Assembly (NCBI GenBank): GCA_031549665.1 | Contig: JAVBPJ010000019.1 | Location: forward strand, 1-36,539 | Length of the DNA: 36,539 nucleotides | Direction: 5' to 3' | From: Rikenella sp031549665 | Lineage (GTDB): Bacteria > Bacteroidota > Bacteroidia > Bacteroidales > Rikenellaceae | Shown: in pieces, positions 23,922 to 31,518 of the stretch | Numbering within the stretch: the stretch's first letter is position 1 | How the letters are laid out: each line of letters begins with the position of its first letter | Translations under genes and position numbers: made by a program | The notes under the pieces: model-generated | The model's database searches: none | What the model was told of the DNA's origin: nothing | The model's input: the letters and a program-made list of their open reading frames with translations, nothing else

Positions 23922-23959
23922 CATACTCTTGGCTGTTTTCCGCCAAATTTCGATCCGAT

Positions 23960-25015
23960 ATGAGATTTTTCGCCTGTTTCGCGCTCCTGTTCTTCCTGCT
24001 TTCCAATAGCGAGGCAACGGCTCAACGTACCGTCCGGCGAGGCTCGACACCGCAAAATACCCCCAAACTGGAGGAACTCCCCCGTCGCCCCATGGACACG
24101 ATCACCACGGCCGATCCCGAGACCAAAGTGATCATTTTCAGCAATAATACCTGGGAATTCTACCGTCCCGACCTGAGCCGCCTGGATGGTCTGGCCGTTT
24201 ACCAGAGCCACTGGGACACCGCCTCGATCTTCTCGTACCGCAACGTCGACCTGCAGGACCTCCCCCAGACCGTCGACCTGAAGCTCGTCGACGACATGAA
24301 CGAATTCGTACTGCCCACCCACGGGAAAGTAACCTCGGGGTACGGCCCGCGCGGCCGCAGGAACCACCACGGCATCGACGTGCCGCTCAAACCGGGCGAA
24401 CCCATCCTGGCCGCCTTCGACGGCAAGGTGCGCTACGCCCAATACAACACCGGCGGGTTCGGGAATTTGGTGATTGTGCGCCACCCCAACGGGCTGGAGA
24501 CCTGGTACGCCCACCTCTCCAAGCGGAACGTTCAGGTGAACGACTACGTCAAGGCCGGACAGGTAATCGGTTATTGCGGCAACACGGGCCGCGCCTACGG
24601 AGCCTCGGGAGGATTCCACCTCCACTTCGAAACCCGGTATCAGGACCAGTCGTTCGACCCTCAGTTCCTGATCGACTTTGAAAACGGGAAACTGCGTTAC
24701 CAGACTTTCGCCCTGAACCGCTCCTACTTCAGCATCCACTCGCGCGCCTCCGAACTCCTGGACGAGGGCGATGAACTCGACCCCAACGTGGGCGAGGGCC
24801 TGCTGGCGTCGGCCGACGATTCGACCCTCAAGCGCGCCGCCGCGCCCAAGCCGGCTCCCGCCACCACCGGCCCCGTCTACCACACCGTACGCTCGGGCGA
24901 TATCTTGGGACGGCTGGCCATCCGCTACGGAACCACCATCGACAACATCTGCAAACTCAACAAAATAAGCCGCGAAAGTACCCTGAGCCTCGGCCAGCGG
25001 CTGCGGATGAAATAG
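23960..25015 (+). CDS. Secreted M23 (LytM-type) peptidoglycan endopeptidase-like protein with C-terminal LysM
   Basis: 351 residues: signal peptide (MRFFACFALLFFLLSNSEATAQ), a spacer to about residue 115, a LytM/M23 domain (about 120-230), and one LysM peptidoglycan-binding repeat at the end (YHTVRSGDILGRLAIRYG, about 310-351). Zinc ligands are in place: H136 and D140 of NHHGID and H222 of HLHFE, with the catalytic-type H220. It therefore looks active rather than an EnvC/NlpD-type activator, but either role is possible. Acts in the periplasm. Single gene between two terminators. Confidence 0.92.
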   Translation: MRFFACFALLFFLLSNSEATAQRTVRRGSTPQNTPKLEELPRRPMDTITTADPETKVIIFSNNTWEFYRPDLSRLDGLAVYQSHWDTASIFSYRNVDLQDLPQTVDLKLVDDMNEFVLPTHGKVTSGYGPRGRRNHHGIDVPLKPGEPILAAFDGKVRYAQYNTGGFGNLVIVRHPNGLETWYAHLSKRNVQVNDYVKAGQVIGYCGNTGRAYGASGGFHLHFETRYQDQSFDPQFLIDFENGKLRYQTFALNRSYFSIHSRASELLDEGDELDPNVGEGLLASADDSTLKRAAAPKPAPATTGPVYHTVRSGDILGRLAIRYGTTIDNICKLNKISRESTLSLGQRLRMK

Positions 25016-25039
25016 GTGTTCCAAGAGGATAAAACATAG

Positions 25040-25071
25040 AGAGGGAGTAAGGCATGAGCCTTGCTCCCTCT
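25040..25071. terminator. Hairpin between convergent genes
   Basis: AGAGGGAG/CTCCCTCT plus AAGGC/GCCTT with a T-G mismatch between and loop ATGA. 24 nt after the M23 stop; on minus it is followed by TATGTTTTATCC, 120 nt past the end of the surface-antigen gene. Probably works for both genes. Confidence 0.65.
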
Positions 25072-25190
25072 CCATTTGAGAACGATTCTGCTGAAAAAGA
25101 TGCGGGGATGGGCGAATCCTCCGATAAAAGGGGACAACCTTGTATCGATCCCAAAAACCTGAAGGGTTGTGTTCGATCGCCAGCGAGTCC

Positions 25191-26258
25191 CTAAAACGCC
25201 TCGGTGATGCGGAAATAGATGCCCCAGTCGTTGTGTCCCACGGCGGCATCGAGGCCGAAGTTGACGTTGTATTTGGGCAAGGCCACGAATCGCGCCCCCA
25301 CCCCTCCGCCCGGCAGCAACTGGCTGGTCTGTTCGGGCGACGAGGCCAGCGCCAGGCCGAAAAATCCCACGGCCCCCCAGCGGCGGTAGACATTCCAGCG
25401 CAGTTCGCTCTGGGCCGAGTAGACCTGATTGCCCCGGTATTCGCCTTTGGTGTAGCCCCGAATGTCGTGTCCGCCCACGTAGACCTGTGCCACGAAAGGC
25501 ACTTCGGGGCCGATGGCCGCGTTGACGGCCACCCGCGAGGCAATCACCTTCGTCGGGTCGATCCGGTGGTAGTAGTTGGCCTGCAACAACACCTTGTTGA
25601 AAACCGAATCGTTGCCAAACCACGAGGGGTAGACGTTAAAACGCAGCGAGGCCGACACGCCCCGGGTGGCATTGTACGGGTTGTCGCGGGTGTCGTACAA
25701 TACCCCCACGCCCAGCCCGTTCACCCAATTCTTCGACTCGGAATCGCTGCCATCGGGCTCGTGCAGGGTGAGGTCGGAACGGAACACCCCCACGTTGATC
25801 CCTGCGTAGAGCGGCCCGTGCAGGCGAATCATCGGCGAGAGGTGGATCACCATCCCTTTGTTCGTGTAGGGAACCTGCACGTTGTCCATATCGCCGTAAT
25901 CCTGGTAGGTTTGGAAGTTCGAATTGAGGTATCCCCCTCCGGCCGTCAGGCGGTAGTTGTTGTCTTTGAAATAGAGCTGGGTCAGCCCAAAGGCCATCCA
26001 GTTGTTTTTGGTGGTATAGGCCGCGGCGGCCAGCGCCAACGAGGGAGGAGTCTTTTCGTTGGGTTCGATGCGGAAAAAGAGAACCCCGACACCCCCGATG
26101 CCAAAGCCCCGCGAACGGTCGAACGAAAGGAGCGGAACGCCCGTCACGTCGACGTTATCCTCTGAACGTGAAGTTTTTTCTCCGATCGAATCGGGCGCCT
26201 GAGCCAAAACGTTTCCTCCAAGAAGGGCGGCGACCAACAGGGAGATTCCTTTTTTCAT
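25191..26258 (-). CDS. Surface antigen (D15/BamA-type barrel) outer-membrane protein without POTRA domains
   Basis: 355 residues from ATG 26258 (MKKGISLLVAALLGGNVLAQA, a signal peptide); the frame is open another 156 nt upstream through the structured leader, which is not coding. The mature protein looks like a 16-stranded Omp85-type barrel: GVGVLYDTRDNPYNATRG (the conserved D-R-N turn), QVYVGGHDIRGYTKGEYRGN (the VRGY/F-like lid motif), and a C-terminal aromatic residue (ITEAF). There are no POTRA repeats, so it is not BamA itself; patatin-free single barrels like this are common in Bacteroidota and their cargo is unknown. Confidence 0.85.
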   Translation of the reverse strand: MKKGISLLVAALLGGNVLAQAPDSIGEKTSRSEDNVDVTGVPLLSFDRSRGFGIGGVGVLFFRIEPNEKTPPSLALAAAAYTTKNNWMAFGLTQLYFKDNNYRLTAGGGYLNSNFQTYQDYGDMDNVQVPYTNKGMVIHLSPMIRLHGPLYAGINVGVFRSDLTLHEPDGSDSESKNWVNGLGVGVLYDTRDNPYNATRGVSASLRFNVYPSWFGNDSVFNKVLLQANYYHRIDPTKVIASRVAVNAAIGPEVPFVAQVYVGGHDIRGYTKGEYRGNQVYSAQSELRWNVYRRWGAVGFFGLALASSPEQTSQLLPGGGVGARFVALPKYNVNFGLDAAVGHNDWGIYFRITEAF

Positions 26259-26320
26259 GTCGGGGTTTGGTTTGGTTAAAAAACCAGCAAAATTCATGCT
26301 ACACAACACAAAAAAGGAGA

Positions 26321-26351
26321 AATAAAAAGGGGGTTCCTTATTGGAACCCCC
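26321..26351 (-). terminator. Intrinsic terminator ending the structured leader RNA
   Basis: On minus: GGGGGTTCC-AATAA-GGAACCCCC (26329-26351) followed by TTTTTATT. It lies 63 nt upstream of the surface-antigen start codon. Confidence 0.85.
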
Positions 26352-26359
26352 CAGGCGGA

Positions 26360-26430
26360 GGCGAGGCACGAGTAGTGACTCCAAACCCACCGGGCAAAAT
26401 GCCCATATATTCACTACTCTGCGACTCGCC
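26360..26430 (-). ncRNA. Candidate structured RNA or attenuator, 71-nt bulged hairpin
   Basis: The ends pair as GGCGAG/CTCGCC (6 bp), GCA/TGC (3 bp) and GAGTAGTGA/TCACTACTC (9 bp), separated by one- and two-base bulges, giving 18 paired positions. The tip holds a small GGGC/GCCC hairpin and an asymmetric loop with GGTGGGTTTGGAG on the minus strand. On minus it is followed 8 nt later by an intrinsic terminator, and then the surface-antigen gene. Riboswitch, protein-controlled leader, stand-alone small RNA or mobile palindrome are all possible; I do not recognise the class and see no clear promoter. Confidence 0.55.
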
Positions 26431-26471
26431 TGTGGACCTTGGTCTGCTTAATAAACGCGCAAATATTATGC

Positions 26472-26495
26472 AAAAAACCCTGCGATTTTGTCGCA
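26472..26495 (-). terminator. Weak terminator after the DUF2461 gene
   Basis: On minus: TGCGA-CAAAA-TCGCA followed by GGGTTTTTTG, about 60 nt past the stop of the DUF2461 gene. The stem is only 5 bp, and a TGCAC/GTGCA hairpin sits just before it. Confidence 0.5.
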
Positions 26496-26555
26496 ATTAT
26501 GCACCATTTCAGTGCAGGCGCGGGGCGTTTTTATTTTTCGCTGATTCTCACCTCT

Positions 26556-27233
26556 TTATCTTGCCCCCCGAATCGCCTCATTCAGAAAATCATTCAGCAA
26601 TTTGGTTTGTTCGAAACACGCCGCCGCCTCGGAGACCAGCCCGGGACTGACAATCTGACTGTCTGACAGGGGGCGCCACACGTAAAAGTGACGTAATTTC
26701 AGGACCTCGGCAGCTGGCGACAAGGCGTCGAAACCTCGCGGAACCCGGCTCAGGGGTTGATCCTCGCGCGACAGGTCGCCGAACAGTTCGCGGAGGCCGG
26801 GCGCCGACATAATGGCATGGAACCGTTCCCACTGGCGGTCGATTTCGGTGCGCACCGCGCGCAGCTCTTCGGGGGGCAGCATGTAGGCCCCGCACGAGAG
26901 GAAACTCCCGCCCGCCTCGACATGCAGGTAGTAACCCGACAGGAGCGAGGCCGTTTTCCCCTCGGCGTTCAGGATTACTCCCAGGTGGCTTTTGTAGGGA
27001 TCCTTGTTGTTCGAAAAACGGGTGTCGCGGTTGATCCGGAAAAGCAGTTTCCGCGGATCGGGATACCCCAGCGAGGGGTCGAAGCGGTTGATCGCTTCGA
27101 TCAGTTCGGCCGCCACGGCCAGTACATTCTCTTTGGCGGCCTCGTAACGGGGACGGTTGGACTGGAACCAGTCGCGGTAATTGTTCCGGTGCAGGTCGGC
27201 CAAAAAATCGAGGGTAGCTTGTTCTATTTTCAT
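26556..27233 (-). CDS. DUF2461 family protein
   Basis: 225 residues from MKIEQATLDFLADLHRNNYRDWF; the family (TIGR02453/DUF2461) is widespread and uncharacterised, probably cytoplasmic. Motifs seen: NNYRDWFQSNRPRYEAAKENV, LLFRINRDTRFSNNKDPYKSHLGVIL, and GYYLHVEAGGSFLSCGAYMLPPEELRAVR, all characteristic. The ATG at 27233 fits homologues better than the open extension to 27344, which would run across the divergent promoter. No operon partner. Confidence 0.9.
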   Translation of the reverse strand: MKIEQATLDFLADLHRNNYRDWFQSNRPRYEAAKENVLAVAAELIEAINRFDPSLGYPDPRKLLFRINRDTRFSNNKDPYKSHLGVILNAEGKTASLLSGYYLHVEAGGSFLSCGAYMLPPEELRAVRTEIDRQWERFHAIMSAPGLRELFGDLSREDQPLSRVPRGFDALSPAAEVLKLRHFYVWRPLSDSQIVSPGLVSEAAACFEQTKLLNDFLNEAIRGAR

Positions 27234-27287
27234 CGGTTTCACGCGGTCATTTTCCACGGAGGATAAAGGTACAAAAAGAATCTTTGT

Positions 27288-27295
27288 TACCTTTG
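27288..27295 (+). promoter_or_regulatory. -7 box for the phosphoesterase fusion gene
   Basis: TACCTTTG, 24 nt before the ATG at 27320. Confidence 0.45.
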
Positions 27296-27319
27296 GAAGA
27301 ACCAAAAAATCGACACCAC

Positions 27320-29152
27320 ATGAAACGCCTGCTTGTTTTTGCACTGCTTTTGGGAGGTACCCTCGCCGCCTGGGCCGAAACGCCCGTACGGGAACTGCGC
27401 CTGATGACCTACAACGTGAAGGGGTGTACCGGCATGGACAACCGCATCGACTACGACCGAACGGCGGGGGTGATCGCCGCCCAACAACCCGACGTGTGCG
27501 CCCTGCAAGAGCTGGACAGCCTCACCCGCCGCAGCGGCAAGCGGTTCGTGATCGACAGCCTGTCCCGCCGCACGGGCATGTACGGCACCTTTGCGCAGGC
27601 CATCCCCTACGAGGGGGGCGGCTACGGCGTAGGGCTGCTGTCGAAAGAGAAACCGTTGTCGGTGCGGCGCATCGCCCTCCCCGGCCGCGAAGAGGCCCGC
27701 GTGCTGCTGGTGGCCGAATTTGCCGATTACTACTTTCTGGTAACCCACCTTTCGCTGACCCCCGAAGACCGCATGCGTTCGGTCGAAATGATCGACAGCG
27801 TGGCCCGCACCTGTCCGGGCAAACCCGTTTTCCTGGCCGGCGACATGAATTTCCGTCCCGACTCCGACCCGGCAAAAGCACTTTTCAAAACGTTCCAACC
27901 CCTGAATGACATTACCCAACCCACCTCACCGGCGCCGCGGCCCCGTTCGTGCATCGACTACATTCTGCGCTACAAGGGGGAGGCCTGTTTCAGCCGCACC
28001 CTGCACCGCGAGGTGCTGAACGAGCCGATGGCTTCGGACCACCGTCCAGTGGTGGCGCACATCGAATATGGCCAAATTTTCCGCACCCAGCCCTACCTGC
28101 AAAATCCGACGGGAGACGGAATCACCGTCATGTGGCAGACGCACGCTCCGGCTTACAGTTGGGTGGAATACGGCACCGACTCGACCCGTCTTACCCGCGC
28201 CCGCACGCTGGTCGACGGGCAGGCGCTGGCGGGCAACCAGCTCAATAAAATCCGCCTCGACGGACTCACCCCCGGACAACCCTACTACTACCGCGTTTGT
28301 TCGCAGGAGGTGCTTTTTTACGGCGGATACGAAAAGATTTTCGGAGGCACCCAAACCTCGCCCCTGTACCGTTTCACCCTGCCAAAGGCCTCGACCTCGG
28401 ATTTCGACCTGCTGATATTCAATGACCTGCACCAAAAATGGCCGACCATGGATTCGCTCTGGGAAGTGGTTCGGGACCGGAAGTACGACTTTGTGGTCTT
28501 CAACGGCGACTGCATCGACGATCCCGCCACGCAGGCGCAGGCCATCGGTTCGATCTCGTACTTCAACGACCGTGTGGGAGCTTCCGGCGTTCCGGTCTTC
28601 TACCTGCGCGGGAATCACGAAATACGCAACGCCTACTCGGTGTATCTGCGCGAACTGTTCGACTACGTGGACAATCGGGTGTACAGCGCTTTCAACTGGG
28701 GCGACACCCGCTTTGTGCTGCTGGACTGCGGCGAGGACAAACCCGACGACCACCCCGTATACTACGGCTGGAACGACTTCACGGGCTTGCGGCAGGCGCA
28801 GGTGGGCTTTCTGAAACAGGAGATCGCCTCGCAGGCGTTCAAAAAGGCTTCGAAACGGATTTTGATCCACCACATCCCCATCTACGGCCCCGAAACCGAC
28901 CGTTACAATCCCTGTTTCGACCTGTGGCAACCCGTGTTGGCCAAGGCGCCGTTCGATGTGGCCATCAACGGACACACCCACCGCTACGCCTACCTGCCCG
29001 CGCACAGCGTGAAAAACAACTTCCCCGTGGTGATTGGCGGTGGATTCCAGTTGAAAGGCGCTACGGTGATGATGCTCTCGAAACGGGGCGACAAGGCCAC
29101 GCTCAAGGTGTGGAACGCGCGGGGTGCCGAACTGCTTTCGCTCGATCTTTAG
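27320..29152 (+). CDS. Secreted bifunctional phosphoesterase: EEP domain fused to a purple-acid-phosphatase-like metallophosphatase
   Basis: 610 residues. Signal peptide (MKRLLVFALLLGGTLAAWA). Residues about 24-248 form an endonuclease/exonuclease/phosphatase domain: MTYNVKG, QELD (E64), THLSL, GDMN (174-177), IDYIL and SDHRP (239-243). Residues about 252-354 resemble the fibronectin-like N-terminal domain of purple acid phosphatases (TQPYLQNPTGDGITVMWQT, LDGLTPGQPYYYRV). Residues about 362-575 are a calcineurin-like phosphatase: NDLH (D369, H371), FNGDCIDD, RGNHE (430-434), LIHHIP (H517, H518), NGHTHRY (551-554). Both catalytic sets look complete. Substrates may be nucleic acid, phospholipid head groups or inositol phosphates; none can be chosen. 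The ATG at 27320 begins the signal peptide. Confidence 0.9.
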   Translation: MKRLLVFALLLGGTLAAWAETPVRELRLMTYNVKGCTGMDNRIDYDRTAGVIAAQQPDVCALQELDSLTRRSGKRFVIDSLSRRTGMYGTFAQAIPYEGGGYGVGLLSKEKPLSVRRIALPGREEARVLLVAEFADYYFLVTHLSLTPEDRMRSVEMIDSVARTCPGKPVFLAGDMNFRPDSDPAKALFKTFQPLNDITQPTSPAPRPRSCIDYILRYKGEACFSRTLHREVLNEPMASDHRPVVAHIEYGQIFRTQPYLQNPTGDGITVMWQTHAPAYSWVEYGTDSTRLTRARTLVDGQALAGNQLNKIRLDGLTPGQPYYYRVCSQEVLFYGGYEKIFGGTQTSPLYRFTLPKASTSDFDLLIFNDLHQKWPTMDSLWEVVRDRKYDFVVFNGDCIDDPATQAQAIGSISYFNDRVGASGVPVFYLRGNHEIRNAYSVYLRELFDYVDNRVYSAFNWGDTRFVLLDCGEDKPDDHPVYYGWNDFTGLRQAQVGFLKQEIASQAFKKASKRILIHHIPIYGPETDRYNPCFDLWQPVLAKAPFDVAINGHTHRYAYLPAHSVKNNFPVVIGGGFQLKGATVMMLSKRGDKATLKVWNARGAELLSLDL

Positions 29153-29164
29153 GCCCGCCTTTGC

Positions 29165-29205
29165 AGCTCCTTGCTGCGCAACAAGCCAAGCTCCTTGCAA
29201 CAAGC
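29165..29205 (+). repeat. Short imperfect direct repeat
   Basis: AGCTCCTTGC..CAACAAGC occurs twice, at about 29165-29185 and 29190-29205, the second copy shorter, directly before the hairpin at 29204. Confidence 0.5.
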
Positions 29206-29234
29206 GGCGCGATTACCCGGGGTAATCGCGCCGC
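29204..29234. terminator. Terminator-like hairpin between fusion gene and mlaD
   Basis: Perfect 14-bp stem GCGGCGCGATTACC / GGTAATCGCGCCGC with loop CGG, 51 nt after the stop of the fusion gene and 118 nt beyond the end of the minus-strand mlaD. There is no good T run on either strand, so it may stop transcription poorly or protect 3' ends. A small CCCGTC/GACGGG hairpin follows at 29298-29314; nothing else is seen in the 200-nt gap. Confidence 0.6.
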
Positions 29235-29351
29235 GTGGTTGTGGTGAGGCCCGTTGGCGTTGCAGAGGGCTACTCCCTGAGTTTCGGATCCGGAGTCCCC
29301 GTCGGACGGACGGGAACAAGAACGGACTGGAGTTCTGCGCCTTGTATTAGA

Positions 29352-30350
29352 TTATTTAGACTCTTTGAGCTCTTTAGGCTCCTTGGATTTTTGCCCAGCG
29401 CTTTTGTTTTTGGTATTCCCCCCGAAGACCGACAGGTGGATGTAACGGCCCGGATTTTCCTTGATGTCCTGGACGAGCAGCGACAGGTCGGAGGAGACCT
29501 GCACCAGGTTTTCGTACAGCTGCTGGTCGTTCACCAACTTTCCGGCCGATCCTTCGCCCTGGTCTATTTTGACCAAAACCTGCTCCAGCCGATCGAGCGA
29601 TCCGGTCGCCCGCGACATCAGCAGCGGCATTCCCGCCTGCAGCGTGTCGGTCATTTGGGCGACATTCTGCGCGATTTGATCGATCTTCGGCGCAGTTTGG
29701 CGCAGATCGTCCGACAATTGCCGCACGTTGCGGATGGTCGCCTTGAGGTCGCCCTCCACGATTTGGTTGGCGTTTCCGGTCAGGGCGTTCAGATTTTCGA
29801 GGGTGGCCGAAATGTTCGCCACATTGCGCTCGCTCAGCACGTTGTTAAGCCCTTCGAGGGCGTCGTTCAGTTTCTGCACCAGGCTCGAAGCCTGTTCCTT
29901 GAGCTTGTCGTATTCGCTCGACGCAAGCTCCATCAATCCCTTTTCCACAACGCTCCGCACCGTATCGCCGCTGTGGTACTGCTGGGCCACGTCGCCCAGG
30001 TTGATTTGCAGGATTTTCGATCCCAGCAGGCTGGTCGAGGTGATCTTTACCAGAGAATTAACCGGCAGGGGATAGGATTTTTTCACCGAGAATTCGATGA
30101 CGACTTTGCGTTTTTCGAGGTCGTACCACACGGTTTCGACCGTCCCCACGCGGTATCCGCGGATTTCGACGGGCGACGAGGCCACCAGCCCTGCCGCATC
30201 GTCGAAAGTGGCGTAGTAGGTGTTGTTGCGACTGAATATTTCGCTCCCCTTGATGTAGTTGATTCCCAGATAAAGCAACAGGATCATGCTCACGCCATAG
30301 ATGCCGATCTTGACCTCTCTCGATAGTTTTTTCTTTGTAAATGCACTCAT
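29352..30350 (-). CDS. MlaD/MCE-domain lipid transport protein
   Basis: 332 residues. One N-terminal membrane helix (VKIGIYGVSMILLLYLGINYI), then an MCE domain (about 42-120: YYATFDDAAGLVASSPVEIRGYRVGTVETV and LLGSKILQINLG), then a long helical, coiled-coil-like tail (about 140-300) and a Lys/Glu-rich end. MCE proteins are periplasmic parts of lipid shuttles such as Mla. The ATPase and permease (MlaF/MlaE type) are not in this window. Follows the amidase gene after 4 nt, a common pairing in Bacteroidota. Confidence 0.9.
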   Translation of the reverse strand: MSAFTKKKLSREVKIGIYGVSMILLLYLGINYIKGSEIFSRNNTYYATFDDAAGLVASSPVEIRGYRVGTVETVWYDLEKRKVVIEFSVKKSYPLPVNSLVKITSTSLLGSKILQINLGDVAQQYHSGDTVRSVVEKGLMELASSEYDKLKEQASSLVQKLNDALEGLNNVLSERNVANISATLENLNALTGNANQIVEGDLKATIRNVRQLSDDLRQTAPKIDQIAQNVAQMTDTLQAGMPLLMSRATGSLDRLEQVLVKIDQGEGSAGKLVNDQQLYENLVQVSSDLSLLVQDIKENPGRYIHLSVFGGNTKNKSAGQKSKEPKELKESK

Positions 30351-30354
30351 TTTA

Positions 30355-31458
30355 TTATCGGATCGCTTGACTTAGCGGCACTTGCACACCGTTGCGGAAG
30401 GCCACCAAAAAGGCATCGGGGAAATGGTCCCTGACCTTCTGCTGCAAAAGTAGTGCTTCTTTGTAAGAATCGGATGGCTCGCAATAATATTTGTACCGCC
30501 CGTCGATCCGTTTCTCGATCACCTGCGGGGCGTAACTGCCGAAATTCGACCGGTTGATGGCGATGGGCCTCGACGCGCTGCGAACCTGCACCAGGAATTG
30601 AGTGCCGGAACCATTCCCTGCGGCCGGGGCAGTTGCAGCGGTTTCGGCAGAGGAGGGGGCGACGGCGATGGTGCGGCTGTCCGTCCGTTGCTTGTAGCTG
30701 CCCACGGCCCGGGCCAGCGAAGCGGCGATTTTTTGTTGCCCGTCGGCCGAAGCCAGGTAACGCGCCTCGGCCGGATTCGAAATGAATCCCACCTCGGTCA
30801 GCACGCTCGGCATGGGGGTGCGCCAAAGCACCAGAAAACCGGCCTGTTTCACGCCCTTGTCGGCCCGTTTGGCGTGGCCGGCATACTCGCGCTGGATCAG
30901 TTCGGCCAGCGACAGGCTCTGGTTTTGGTACGAGTACTGCATCAGCGAAAACATGATCACCGACTCGGACGACGAGGGGTCGTACCCCTCGTAGCGCGAA
31001 CTGTAATCCTTTTCGAGGCTGATCACCGAGTTTTCGCGCATCACCACCGACAGGTTGCGGTTTCCCTTGTCCTCCCCCATCACGTAGGTTTCGGTGCCGA
31101 AGGGTTGCGCGTTGGTGCTGGCATTCGTGTGGATCGAAATGAACAGGTCGGCACCTGCCCGCGAAGCGATTTTGCTCCGTTCGTCCAGTTCGATAAAGCG
31201 GTCGTCGCTGCGGGTGTACACCACGCGCAGGTCGGGAAACTCCTCGCGCAGCATCCGGCCCAATTTCAGGGCCACACCCAGGTTGATGTCCTTCTCGCGG
31301 ATCGATCCGGCCACCGCCCCCGGGTCTTTCCCTCCATGTCCCGGGTCGATCACCACGCATTGGAGTCCGGCGGCGGGTTGCCGATCGGCCCGGGCCGTCG
31401 GTCCGCAAAAGAGCGGCAAAAGCACCAACATCCAACCTATAACACGCTGTTTTGCCAT
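30355..31458 (-). CDS. N-acetylmuramoyl-L-alanine amidase (Amidase_3), periplasmic
   Basis: Cleaves the bond between N-acetylmuramic acid and the stem peptide. 367 residues; signal peptide ending near PTARA (about residue 24); Amidase_3 domain about 32-255 with zinc ligands in VVIDPGHGGKDPGA, the Glu of REKDINL, ISIHTNAST and catalytic Glu in LTEVGFISN. The C-terminal ~90 residues (FLVQVRSASRPIAINRSNF to the end) look like a SPOR-type repeat for binding denuded glycan. First gene of amidase-mlaD; divergent from lptD with 60 nt between starts. Confidence 0.93.
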   Translation of the reverse strand: MAKQRVIGWMLVLLPLFCGPTARADRQPAAGLQCVVIDPGHGGKDPGAVAGSIREKDINLGVALKLGRMLREEFPDLRVVYTRSDDRFIELDERSKIASRAGADLFISIHTNASTNAQPFGTETYVMGEDKGNRNLSVVMRENSVISLEKDYSSRYEGYDPSSSESVIMFSLMQYSYQNQSLSLAELIQREYAGHAKRADKGVKQAGFLVLWRTPMPSVLTEVGFISNPAEARYLASADGQQKIAASLARAVGSYKQRTDSRTIAVAPSSAETAATAPAAGNGSGTQFLVQVRSASRPIAINRSNFGSYAPQVIEKRIDGRYKYYCEPSDSYKEALLLQQKVRDHFPDAFLVAFRNGVQVPLSQAIR

Positions 31459-31465
31459 TTTTATT

Positions 31466-31473
31466 TACCTTTG
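31466..31473 (+). promoter_or_regulatory. -7 box for lptD
   Basis: TACCTTTG, 45 nt upstream of the proposed TTG start at 31519. TTTG at 31451-31454 is too close to be a normal -33 element. Confidence 0.4.
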
Positions 31474-31518
31474 CTGGTTGTAGACAGACGCCCCAAAATT
31501 AATTCATTTCGCCGAACT

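Noticed and set aside
29235..30326. Plus-strand open frame antisense to mlaD
   Set aside because: Shadow; the MCE protein on minus is well supported.
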